A DNA stretch of 64,000 nt, from positions 2,786,786 through 2,850,785 of the forward strand of contig NW_022985438.1 of the NCBI RefSeq assembly GCF_010093595.1, written 5' to 3'. The notes under the pieces are model-generated. The model was not told where the DNA came from. It saw only the letters and a list, made by a program, of their open reading frames with translations, and made no database searches. The DNA comes from Mytilinidion resinicola (taxonomy: Eukaryota > Ascomycota > Dothideomycetes > Mytilinidiales > Mytilinidiaceae). The first letter of the stretch is position 1, and every line of letters begins with the position of its first letter. Both the position numbers and the translations under genes were made by a program. Positions 1 to 9,488 of this stretch are shown here, in pieces.

Positions 1-275
1 TACACGCAGGCGGCCGAATCATTTAAATATTTCACGAATCCAGGGTATTATCCAGGTGCAACAGTAATCATTACGTTCGAGAAGGGACAGAGCACTCATG
101 AATCAACGCTGCATCTATTTAGTTGTTCTGGAAACCTAGGCGTAGGTTTATATTAAACATGTCAAGACTTTCTACTAAACATACAAAGGTATATCGTTCC
201 CTAGTCTAGTCTACCGGCAAGTCCAAAATTGAGAAGAGGGACCCATCTTTCCCACCTATTCTTTTGACTGACCGG

Positions 276-659
276 CCAGCTGTCGGCTGGGCCACCCTGA
301 CGGTGGTATCAAGAGCACAAGAGCGAAGCCTGAGTAGTGGTACAACCGACAGGTTTGGGGTAAATGACTGGGACATAGCGTTTGGTCAGTGCCAGATCGA
401 TATCCCCTCGGGTGCTCCAGGAGACAGCCTGATTCCTACTGCATCGACCATTACATCATGTTCGGAGGTTTGGAAATATATGGGGCTACCCCAAGCGGCG
501 GCAGACTGAAGGACGTAGGTCAGTAAAGAGGTAGTCTAGTTTTCATTGTCATAACCTCTGCATCGTCCAAAGAGGTTCGAAGCCTGGGCACACGGATATC
601 CCACTGCTCAGCCTCCACTCTTGTGCTCTCGATACGACTGTCCGGGGTAGCCCAACTGG
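276..659. repeat. Imperfect inverted repeat, arms about 75 bp
   Basis: The arm at about 276-353 is the imperfect reverse complement of the arm at about 586-659. The best-matching core is at 307-323 against 618-634 (one mismatch in 17). A further direct copy of the right arm begins near 1271 and runs to about 1345. The spacer holds one diverged copy (about 430-535) of the 108-bp repeat described next. No open frame with protein-like composition spans the element, so it reads as a non-autonomous or decayed repeat; no family is recognised. Confidence 0.6.
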
Positions 660-689
660 TAGGTAGTCGTTTATTCAAAGGGCAGCGTG

Positions 690-1235
690 ACTCTTTCTGC
701 GTCGACTATTACATCATGTTCGGAGACTCGGAAACCTAGGGGGGCCACCCCAAGCAGCGGCACAACAGAAGAAAGTAGGTCAGTCAAGAGGTAGACTAAT
801 TGCTCTTGCGTCGACTATTACATCATGCTGGGAGTATTGGAGATCTATGGGGGTGCCCCAAGCGGCGGTAATATAGAAGAAAGTAGGTCAGTCAAGAGAC
901 AGACTAATTCCCCCTCCGTTGACTATTACATCATACTTGGAGACTTGGATATCTATGAGGGTACCCCAAGCAGCGGTATATTAGAAGAAAACAGGTCAGT
1001 CAAGAGTCAGTCTGACTCCTTCTACCTCGACTGTTACATCATATTTGGAGCTTTGGAAACCTATAGGGACACCCCAAGCGGCGGCAGAAGCACGGTAGTA
1101 GGTTAATTAAAAGGCAATCTGATTCCTCCTGCATCGACCTTCACATTATATTCGAAGTCTTGAAAGTCTATAGAGGTACCCCAAGCGGCGGCAGAAGATA
1201 GTATTAGGTCAGTCAAAAGACAGTCTCATTGAAAA
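690..1235 (+). repeat. 108-bp tandem repeat, about five diverged copies
   Basis: A unit of 107-109 bp recurs in tandem, with anchor positions (a motif like TCGACTATTACATCAT) at about 701, 810, 918, 1026 and 1133. Each unit carries a 'GGxxACCCCAAGC(A/G)GCGG' block and a 'GTAGGTCAGTCAAGAG' block. Isolated diverged copies lie at about 430-535 and 1633-1710. The period is close to 36 codons, so an open frame crosses copies 2-4 (825-1106), but stops and indels break it elsewhere. It may be a decayed repeat protein or non-coding satellite-like DNA; the sequence does not decide. Confidence 0.75.
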
Positions 1236-1359
1236 CATAACAATATTCACATAATTCTCGTAAAAAGAATGCCTAGGCACACGAATATATCACTACTCTA
1301 CCTCTACCATTGCTCGCTCTACACTACTGTAAGGGGTGGCCTAATGAGTACTGTGTCTT

Positions 1360-1591
1360 GTCATAGATATCCGCACACTTTTCTGCTGCCGCTTGTGGTG
1401 CCTCAAGTTATTTTCAGAGTTTCGAATCAGACCGAAGTCCTACCCTTTGAATATCTCGTAAATTCGTTAGGCCACCCCAAGTAGTGGCATAAGAGTGTAC
1501 ACAGATTGCAAGTGTGAACCGACGCCCTGTATTTCCAAAACACCTTGAGGTACTACAAGCAGTGGTAAAGAAGTGTGCGGATATCTATGAC
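1360..1591. repeat. 48-bp imperfect inverted repeat
   Basis: Positions 1360-1407 and 1544-1591 are imperfect reverse complements over 48 bp, including an identical stretch around 'GTCATAGATATCCGCACACTT'-like sequence at the outer ends. The 136-bp spacer has no recognisable gene. It lies in the same repeat-rich zone as the 108-bp units and may be a MITE-like remnant. No flanking target duplication was established. Confidence 0.6.
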
Positions 1592-1821
1592 CACGCACTG
1601 TAGGTGGCTATTTGGCTAAAAGACAGCGTAAGTCCTACTGCATCGACCTTTACATCATGTTTAGAATCATAGAATCACATAGGGGTACCCCAAGCAGCGG
1701 CAACACGCATATGTTCAGGCTTTCTGACAAGACAAATTAAAGGCCCCTTGAGACACTCGTGCCATTTACTATCAACTTTCCCTCGTCCAATACAGCCATC
1801 GTCAGTATTGCGAGCGAATGA

Positions 1822-2496
1822 CTACTCGTTTTCCGCGCGTCTTGGGAGCGGGGAGCGAGACCGACGTCGTCGAGAGCTCTCACCCACAGGTGAAGCAGAA
1901 CGATCTCGACGCTTCAGCATCACCGCACTGCCACGACCCGGGCGCTTCCTCTCCTTCCCCTCCTTCTCCTCTCCCTTCACAGTAGACTCGCGCATAGACG
2001 GCGTGACCGGCTTGCCCCCCGGGCGCTTCCTCTCCTTCTTCTCCTCTTTCGCCTCCTCCTCCTTCACCGCTTCGTCATAGTCCTTCCCAAACATGTCAGC
2101 AAGAAGGTCCACAACCTCTTCCCTGTCCGGCACCGCTTCACACTCCCGCTTCTTGTACGGACCGCAGTCATCCGCAATCGCCCGCGCGAGCCGCGCGCTG
2201 ACTAGATCCGCGGACATGGACTCCTCGAGTGGCTCAGTGAAGCAGCGTGCGCAGAAGAACTCCGCCTCAGTGGCCGGGTGCTTGCAGTTGGTGCCGCAGG
2301 AGAGGGTCGTGGTGGTGTGGATTTTGTGGCCGCAGGATAGCAGATGGTAGCGTGAATCGGTTGCGCAGGGGGCGACGGTGGCGGCCATTTGGGCGAGGGT
2401 GATGGGGCGCTCGGGAGATGCAGGGGGGAAGGGGGAGGCGGGCAGGGAGGCGGGCTCGAAGATGCGGTCGCGCCAGGTTGGGCGGCGGCGGACCAT
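1822..2496 (-). CDS. Cysteine-motif protein with basic tail, lineage-specific family
   Basis: An intronless frame of 224 codons starting at ATG 2496. The first third carries a motif shared with the gene at 4307-5054: YHLLSCGHK, then CGTNC, then FFCARC, a CGH...CGxNC...CxxC layout that could bind zinc. A short segment with DLLADMFG is also shared. The last 80 residues are very rich in Lys, Arg and Glu, with two RKRPG repeats and an SRRRRSRSP stretch that would serve as a nuclear localisation or RNA-binding tail. I recognise no named family and assign no reaction. The coding strand is C-rich at its 5' end and G-rich at its 3' end, as in several other genes here. Confidence 0.6.
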   Translation of the reverse strand: MVRRRPTWRDRIFEPASLPASPFPPASPERPITLAQMAATVAPCATDSRYHLLSCGHKIHTTTTLSCGTNCKHPATEAEFFCARCFTEPLEESMSADLVSARLARAIADDCGPYKKRECEAVPDREEVVDLLADMFGKDYDEAVKEEEAKEEKKERKRPGGKPVTPSMRESTVKGEEKEGKERKRPGRGSAVMLKRRDRSASPVGESSRRRRSRSPLPRRAENE

Positions 2497-3529
2497 GGCT
2501 GTTGCGGTTGTTTTGGTTTGTTTGGCTTGTGGCGCAGGTTTGATTGTTGTGAGATTGTGTAGTGAAAGGTTTGTAGCGAACTGGTAGGTTTGAGGGATGG
2601 CGTTGCTGTGAGTTTACCTCGCCGAGATGGGTGTGGCGAGGTGGTGGGTTGGAGGGAGGGTGTTGTGTTGTGAATTTATATTGACGCGGTTGGCGGCAGC
2701 CATGTGACGTGACGTAGGTTAGGCGCGCTCTAACATTCACTATGCTTTCCAGTGATGTTAGAGAGGTTTGGACGGTTTGTGTTGTCTTGTCAGGGCAATT
2801 CTCGATGTCTTCACAATGTTCTGTTACCTGCGCTGGTCATGGTCCTGGGAAAGACGTTAAGAGCTTGAGGATATAACTCGGAAGGCGCCCAAATCTCACA
2901 TGCTTGACATACCTGGGAGTACCTCAAGGAACTTACGGGCTGTTCCAGCTGGTAGCTCTCCAGCTTGTTCTGATTTCTTGAAGTGTGTTGAAGCACACAC
3001 GGACGGTAGCGAGACGTTGTACAAACATCTGTAAAGACCATATAGGCATCACAGAACAGGGCCAAATCGAGTCATTGTTATTCATCATTGATTATAGAAG
3101 TTATAGATCACGTCTTTCGTGTAAGAAGAGGAGTTGGAGATTTGAGAGGAGGAATTTCATGGATTTGATTGGTAGAGAGTTTACAAAACAAGGAGCTACC
3201 TATGCAGACGACAGGCCAACTCCGCGTCCCCGGTTTTCCCTATCACCCATGGCATCACAATTGATTCAGCCATTCCAGTACCTGAACCAGTTGAGTTCCT
3301 AACAGGTCAAGTGAGCTTCGCGCCTACGACTATCCAATCCAGTCAACCATGGCATATAAGTCGTCCAACCATTCCAGTGTTTATATTCGCGTAAGGGTCT
3401 TTAGTTTGTAGTCGCTGAAAGGCATTCTCGAAGTTTTCGTCTTCGATAGCTGTGTTAAAGAATTGCATGTTGTCAGTCAAGCCGTCGACCAATATATCCG
3501 CAGGGGTGCAGGCGAAAATGAGCGGCTTC
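2497..3529. other. Intergenic, no gene seen
   Basis: This kilobase holds the upstream region of the preceding minus-strand gene (G-rich on the plus strand near 2500-2700) and only short open frames without protein-like composition. I see no RNA gene or clear repeat. Confidence 0.5.
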
Positions 3530-3744
3530 TAGCGGAGTGCAGTGGCCTAGAGATGACCAAACAAGTTGTCAATCTCATCGACCTGACGGACCGACTCCTG
3601 TGATTCGTCGCAGATTGTCGCCCCAAACTGTCGAAGGTGCATGGGCGCACCGACTACTCCATCTCAGAGGCCGAGGTTCAACGACGAAAGTCGCTGCACA
3701 CGCTCTTCAAGGTAGGGAGGGAGGATGATGAGGGGCCTGTCCAT
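3530..3744 (-). pseudogene. Deleted relic of the cysteine-motif gene
   Basis: Reading the minus strand from ATG 3744, the first 26 residues (MDRPLIILPPYLEERV...) match the start of the gene at 5054 at 20 of 26 positions. Just after that the frame is lost by a small indel and a TAG. The central cysteine region is missing, and sequence resembling the paralogue's C-terminal part (a VDEIDNLFG-like stretch) resumes at about 3540-3640, ending in another stop. This is therefore a duplicate with an internal deletion, frameshift and nonsense changes. Confidence 0.7.
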
Positions 3745-4306
3745 CCTTGGCGACGACGGAGGAGTGTTGTGAATTTCGGTTTGTAGTGTTAGGGGGTGGG
3801 GTTCGGAAGGTTGCTTGAGCAACGGCCAACGGGGTTGTGAAGTTCGGTGAAGACTCGAAGAGCGCATCTGACGCTCTTTTTATCCACCAGCAAAAGCGAG
3901 ATTCACCTTCGTTATCTGATCATGTTCCGCATCGTAGACATTCACTTCATGGCCGCGCGATGTGAAAGTTGTGGCGCATATACAGACAGTGAATCATATA
4001 TACACATTGTACATTGTGGTTGCTGATAGAACAAGGAGCTCCTGAGACTCCGTCAGCACGTCTCACCAGCACTAGAACTAAGATTGATATTTTGGGGGGC
4101 GAGGGATTTCTATTGACTTGATAGGGAGATTGTCTCACCAGTCATGATATAACTAAATGGCAGATACTGGTGTACCTACACTAGTTGTTCGGGTGGTAGA
4201 ACTATCCACCCAAGGGGAGTATGATTATGACATTACTGCAATGCGATATCCAGGTAGTTCGCTGATTCTACCCTCGATTATACGGGTCATCGACGGCGTA
4301 GACCGG
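3745..4306. repeat. Duplicated upstream segment plus intergenic sequence
   Basis: The sequence upstream of the relic (about 3745-3900) resembles the sequence upstream of the second paralogue (about 5055-5200): both end in a GAGCGCATC...CTTTTTATC(C/A)ACCAGCAAA-like block. About 3960-4140 also resembles parts of 5220-5350. The duplication therefore included promoter DNA. Nothing else is recognisable here. Confidence 0.5.
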
Positions 4307-5054
4307 TTATCCGGAAATGTTCGCGTCTTGTTCTGGGCCCTTGGCTTCGAGACGTCCGAACATATCATCAATTTCGTCGACCTGAGAGTGGTCTCCGTCA
4401 TCCCGGATTGCAGCGCCGAATGATTGAAGCTCCTCGGTCAGGCTATCTACAAGGTCATCAGCAGGTGGTACAGCCATGGTATACCTACGGCTGTAGTTCC
4501 GAGCATCAGCAGTATGGGTCCGGTGATATCGCTGCCAGATCTCCGGATTCCAGGGCTGTGCCCTCGCTGAGGTACGCAGGAACTTGTGCTCAACATCTTC
4601 CATCTTGCGTAGTTTCCATCAGTGCGTCAGCCTCCACCAGTTCCGGGAAGTTATCCCTATAGAAGTCTTCTATAGAGTCGCGATACATCACCGTAGTGGC
4701 AACACGCTTCCGACTTAAGGCGACTTCAGCGTCAATAGAGAACTTAATCTCCGCAATGATGTCTTCTTCAGGGATTTCCATAGCGTCGCCAGCCGCACGA
4801 ATTGCTCGTAGCTCTTTCTCAATGCAGCGTGGGCAGGCGAAGTCTGATCCATTCCAAAAGATGCGGCAATTTTCTCCGCAGCGCTCCGGAACGGTGGTGC
4901 GAACCTTATGACCGCATCGCAGGATATGGTATAAGCTACCCCGGCTGCAGGGACGGACTGACTCCTCCATTTCGAAGAGTCCAACGTTCATGTTTGAGAG
5001 CCGGACCACACGCTCTTCAAGGTAGTCCGGTAGGATAACGAGTGGTCGATCCAT
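4307..5054 (-). CDS. Second cysteine-motif paralogue, frame broken near 4600
   Basis: ATG 5054 opens a frame to 4590 (154 residues) beginning MDRPLVILPDYLEERV and containing YHILRCGHK, CGENC and FACPRC, the same cysteine layout as the gene at 1822-2496. The frame stops at 4590, but the +1 frame from 4603 to 4307 continues with protein-like sequence (AVPPADDLVDSL, QVDEIDDMFGRL). The relic at 3530-3744 keeps the corresponding C-terminal part, and the paralogue at 1822-2496 has a similar DMFG segment. No intron of workable length fits the junction. It is either a recently frameshifted gene, a +1 recoding site or an assembly indel. Function unknown. Confidence 0.6.
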
Positions 5055-6806
5055 AGCGGGCGAAGGTTTTGAGAGGTTTTGAGAGAGAGAACGCGGTTGA
5101 GGTTGTTGTTAGAGTGCGGGTTCTCTTGCGTGAGAAAATAGGAGAAGATTTTGATGAGAGGGTGGAGAGCGCATCCCACGTTCCTTTTATCAACCAGCAA
5201 AGTGGAACTGCAGCTAAGTTGTTTAACTCCATTGCACGTATTGTGAAAATACAGATTGTGGCTACGGAAAGCGAAAGATGTGATGTATATACACAATCTA
5301 GACAACCTATACACAATGGAAATTATGCATGGATAGCACATGGAATGAGGAGTGGTCCTGTTCAGCGATGGATGCTATTCTGCAGAAGCACTAATGACGA
5401 AAACTCCTCGTATAGCAACAGAAGAGCTATAAGAAATAGATGAGCCAGTTGACATGTCACAGGTCTGATTGAAGAAGGAAACAATTCAAAGGAGGGGATA
5501 AAATTGAACTAACACGATTGTTGTTCTCAATCACAATTTAATCTCTCGCAACAAAGCGAGCCTTCCTTTATGGCCTTTACAACAAAAATAGCGAGCTCTT
5601 TTGGCTCTGAGATCAGACGAGTATGTTCCACTGGCATTCGTGAAACATCTAAACGGGATTTCGAGCTTCGGGGATGGGTAAGTCTCAGGCGTCTCCGATA
5701 AGTCTTCCGCGCATAATGCGCGTTGGTTCATTAATTCATAGTGGACTAAGGATGGCCCGTGTGGGAGTGGTAAAGAAGTCGGCTGTTGTGCGGCATCCTT
5801 CCAAGATCCTCGCCGAAAGATAAGGCAATACTCTCGAGACAGGACCTTTCTTTCCTGCATGATCCCGTCGTCGAAGTCGATAGCCGTATACACCTCAGGA
5901 ACAGGGAAGTTGACTTCGGAGTTTCGTCTGCCACAGTGCTTTGGCCAAGAACATTCCTATCGCGGTAGCACACTCAATCTAAGAACGACGATTGTGGTTG
6001 AGTGGTTATATGGGTATCCCAGCGTTCATGCAAGCCGTAATCGGCCGAAGGAGGATGAAACACGTGACTAGTATGTGATTGGCCCCCATTCTCGTGAACA
6101 GGGGCGCTCGAAACGGATCGGCAAGCGAAAAAGTGGGCTCCGTCTCCTTAATCCCCAACCGCCTTCCCTACAGCCCCAAGATCCTCTCTCCCCTGTACAC
6201 TGCCATCTAACTCAACGGCCGAATACCTTAATGGCAGGAGCATGCGTACAACCGTCCTCCTGCCCTAGAGAGCTTGGCGAGGTCGCTCATGCATCATTCC
6301 CGCCGACGTGCATAGTGGATGCTCCGTTGATTGGGCGACGTCACGGAAACAGAAACATCCTCCCGGCCTCTCCGATGTTTCTGTTCACGATCTGCAAAGA
6401 AACCGAGTTGGCGTGCTTCCAATGAGGCTCGAGTGTAGCACTGCAGGGCTTCGTAACAGTCCTTATGGAAGGAGATCGTGGTACTGCTGCTGCAATTGTG
6501 GAGAAGCAATCAACTGGACGGAATAGCCTTGAACGTCAATAAAGAGAGCAATCTAGCTTCTTCATCAAGTATATCCGCTTTCTTCTGTACCTTTTGAGTA
6601 TCGCGGACTCACTCTCGTTCTCTACTTATTTGAACTCTTGAGCCTCCATTCTTTCACTTCATCACCACCTTCTTTCCATCCTGAGACTTGTCTTAGGTAG
6701 TCTGTCTTTCGCTGCTCCTTTTTTTACTCTTTCTGGCTGTGCCATTCGAAAGACCATTATACCATTCGCTTTTCAAACACACGTCACTTAGAACAACTCC
6801 GCAACC
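5055..6806. other. Intergenic, 1.75 kb
   Basis: About 5055-5350 is the duplicated upstream segment of the paralogue pair. A minus-strand stretch between about 5960 and 5531 is open for some 137 codons, but has no clear start and no family resemblance that I can name, so it is not called. A CACGTG box lies at 6061-6066. The last 200 bp are pyrimidine-rich, as expected for the promoter of the gene starting at 6807. Confidence 0.5.
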
Positions 6807-7389
6807 ATGCTCTTCAACCCTATCCGATCCCTCTTAATCCTTGGATCCATTGGCGTGGCATCAGCCGGTACGTAAAGCCCCCTCTTTGAAGAAGTCCGCT
6901 TACTGACTGTCTCTTCAAGATGTCTTCGCCGACATCTTTGGCTACCACCATGGCCCAGTCATAGCTACCGCAAGCACGGGCTTCCCCACCGGCACTGCTA
7001 GCAGTGGCTTCGTGCCAATCCCCGCAGCCACTGGCGTCAGGAAGCTCAAGGTCCGATATGACCTTGCACCGACTTCAGCACCCTTCGCCGTCCCAGAGCC
7101 AACTCCCGGTCGCGCCAGGCGTGAGCGTCGAGGAGCCCTCCTCACAACTGGCACTGGCACTGGCACCGCCAGCACAGCTGGCCCTACGGGAACTGGCTCA
7201 CTCGGCCTTCCTTTCCCTTCCACCTTCGTCACCGCCCTGAGGCCTATACCTGTCCCCACTGCCATTGCCGAAAAACGAGAGGACGCGCCCAAGGAGTGGT
7301 GGATGGATACCCTGAAGCGATGGATCGACGGCGATCAGGCTGGCCCGGAGAACTTGAGGAGATGGGGCAACTTTGGCGCTCATATGTAG
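6807..7389 (+). CDS. Small secreted protein, effector-like, unknown function
   Basis: Two exons, 6807-6867 and 6920-7389, with a 52-nt GTACGT...AG intron, give 176 residues. The N-terminus (MLFNPIRSLLILGSIGVASA) is a good signal peptide cut near residue 20. The mature part is rich in Gly, Thr, Pro and Ala, has no cysteines, and carries basic sites (RARRERR near residue 90 and EKR near 140) that Kex2-type proteases could cut. The C-terminus is Trp-rich (EWWMDTLKRW). No family is recognised. Secretion is supported by the sequence; a role in interaction with a host or rival is only inference. Confidence 0.65.
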
Positions 7390-7789
7390 AGGGGCGTCAT
7401 GGCCAGCTGTGCTGTCTAGCCTCAGAAGGCTTCGCACCGATACCATATGCAATTGATCATTGCACATATTAACGGCCGTTGGGATAGAGCAACCCGGCGC
7501 ATTTCTTTCTGTTACAACCCCATCATGGAATAGAGATGGGATGATTATATTCTTCTAAAGCGGGATTCGCCGCGGTTCCTTGTGTCTATCCAACCTTTTC
7601 GTGCGTCAAGAGGCGCACTTATCCAATGAAAGATATATTTGGTATCCAACATTCACACTTTGAATTCACTGTGACGTTAACTAAGTCTACTACTTGTCAC
7701 ATGATGAATAAGGATATCAAGAAGTGTAACCTGCGGGCCTCATCAATTGATTTATGTTCATTAACTATTCTACCTTTTGGTATAACATA

Positions 7790-7797
7790 TCACGTGA
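7790..7797. promoter_or_regulatory. TCACGTGA E-box upstream of the PhyH gene
   Basis: A perfect 8-bp palindrome, the type bound by Cbf1-like and other bHLH factors, lies 161 bp ahead of the start codon at 7959. Confidence 0.4.
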
Positions 7798-7958
7798 CCA
7801 TATCTTGGCACTATCAAACGTCCGTCGGCTCTCATTCGCCTGAACCATCTCAACTCCAACTCAACATCACGATACCACATAACCATACAACCTCTGATCA
7901 ACCCCAACTAATAACCCCACAAATTCCCATTCAATGTAGCTCACCCCTCTCTGCCACA

Positions 7959-8870
7959 ATGGCAACCTCAACAACCCCAACCACCATCCCACCACCCCAA
8001 TCCCCTCTCCTCACCTCCCTCGAACGCGACGGCTTCGTAATCCTCCCCTCCTTCATCCCCCCCTCGACCCTCGAAGCCCTCCGCGCCGCCGGCGCCCGCA
8101 CAACCGCCCTCGCCCGCTCCGGCGCCTGGCCCCACATCCGCACGCTGCCCAAGCAATTCCCGCCCTGGCCCGCCGACGCCTCGGCGGGGATCTGGGGCGT
8201 GCAGCACCTGCTGCACCCGGACCTCCCTGACCACCTCCTCTTCGCCTCGAGCTACTTCTCGCCGCCCCTCCTCGCCGTCGTGGCCGAGCTGATCGGCGGC
8301 GGCTGCACGGCCGACGAGCTGGTCATGGAGCTCTACAATCTGCTGGTCCGGCCCGACGAGGACTTCGAGCTGCGGTGGCACCGGGACGACGTGCCCGCGG
8401 ACGCGGGGCCGGCGGAGGAGCGCGAGCGGCTGGCGCGGCCGGCGTGGCATGCGCAGTGGAATCTGCCGCTGTATGAGGACGATAGTTTGATTGTGGTGCC
8501 GGGGAGTCATAGGAGGGCGCGGACGGAGCGGGAGAGGGCCGCGGGGCCGTATGAGACGGGGTTGGAGGGGGAGGTTAGGGTGAAGTTGGGCCCCGGGGAT
8601 GTGGTGTTTTATGATAATAATATTTTGCATCGCGGGAAGTATGAGAAGGGGAGGGAGAGGATGACGTTGCATGGGAGTGTGGGGTGTGTGAGGGGTGGGA
8701 AGGGGAGGACGCGGAATGTGCTGCAGCATGGGGTTGGGGAGTGGGTGGGTAGGTGTGATTTTGGGGGGTTAGAGGGGGAGGTTAAGGCGAGGGCGGAGGG
8801 GATGCGGGAGAGATTGGTGGAGTTGGGGAAGGTGAGTGGTGATGTTGGGTTTTTCTCCAAGGAGGAGTGA
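7959..8870 (+). CDS. Phytanoyl-CoA dioxygenase (PhyH) family protein
   Basis: A single-exon gene of 303 residues. The frame is open from 7626, but the ATG at 7959 is chosen because family similarity begins a few residues later (LERDGFVILPSF). This is an Fe(II)/2-oxoglutarate-dependent oxygenase fold: the iron-binding HxD is H141-R-D143 (WHRDD), the distal histidine is H224 (ILHRGKY), and an arginine follows that could hold 2-oxoglutarate. The substrate cannot be told from the sequence; fungal members act on varied small molecules. No targeting signal is evident. Codon use changes strikingly, from C-ending in the first half to G-ending after about 8400. Confidence 0.85.
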   Translation: MATSTTPTTIPPPQSPLLTSLERDGFVILPSFIPPSTLEALRAAGARTTALARSGAWPHIRTLPKQFPPWPADASAGIWGVQHLLHPDLPDHLLFASSYFSPPLLAVVAELIGGGCTADELVMELYNLLVRPDEDFELRWHRDDVPADAGPAEERERLARPAWHAQWNLPLYEDDSLIVVPGSHRRARTERERAAGPYETGLEGEVRVKLGPGDVVFYDNNILHRGKYEKGRERMTLHGSVGCVRGGKGRTRNVLQHGVGEWVGRCDFGGLEGEVKARAEGMRERLVELGKVSGDVGFFSKEE

Positions 8871-9488
8871 GGGGGAGATGGGGATGAGACAGTCCGTAGT
8901 AGGTATGATTCAAGAGTCCTACGGTACGAAGAGCACACTTCCTCTTTCCTCTATGTAAGTGAGTCAAATTGCAATCTCGGTAGTCATATTACTCCTCTCT
9001 ACCCTATCACCTTACCATGCACGTCTTCGGCTGGACACTTTCCGCGGATGATCACAAGATCCGAAAATCATTGAAGGAGCAAAACACCACAGCCGGACGC
9101 ACTCTAACGGTAAACCTTGGTGAAGTGCTCGTGCGAGCCTACAGTTGCTGTGATGCTATTCCTCAATCAATTTCCGCACAGTAAAGAGGCGGCAAGGATA
9201 TATTCCGCGGGTCGAGCTGATTTAAACAGGCAGAGGAGGCATAGAGCTTCTCGGTGTAACAGGAGGAAACAAGATCTCGGAGTTGGATGTTGGCACAAGA
9301 GATTTAGCAGGGAGGAATGCGAGTGAGAATCCTCCTCCTTTTGCTCCTACTATTGACCCATCGCGGAAGACCTCCGCGTGCGAGCCACTCGCTCCGCCAC
9401 AATCTTTCACCTGTGGCTTGACAGCAGACACTCACTCATCCATTTATTCCAGTTAATTCTGCCAACCCCCAACTAATTTGAGCAGCAG
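8871..9488. other. Intergenic, no gene seen
   Basis: Terminator region of the PhyH gene followed by about 500 bp without convincing coding sequence. Confidence 0.5.

Noticed and set aside
690..1235. CRISPR array
   Set aside because: The units are directly abutting, diverged and about 108 bp long, without unique spacers, in a eukaryotic genome.
5531..5960. Minus-strand gene
   Set aside because: Open for about 137 codons but with no clear start, no splice partner and no recognisable family.
7968..8729. Minus-strand open frame of 253 codons opposite the PhyH gene
   Set aside because: It is a shadow: the GC-rich coding strand simply lacks antisense stops, and the product is His/Pro/Arg-rich without family features.
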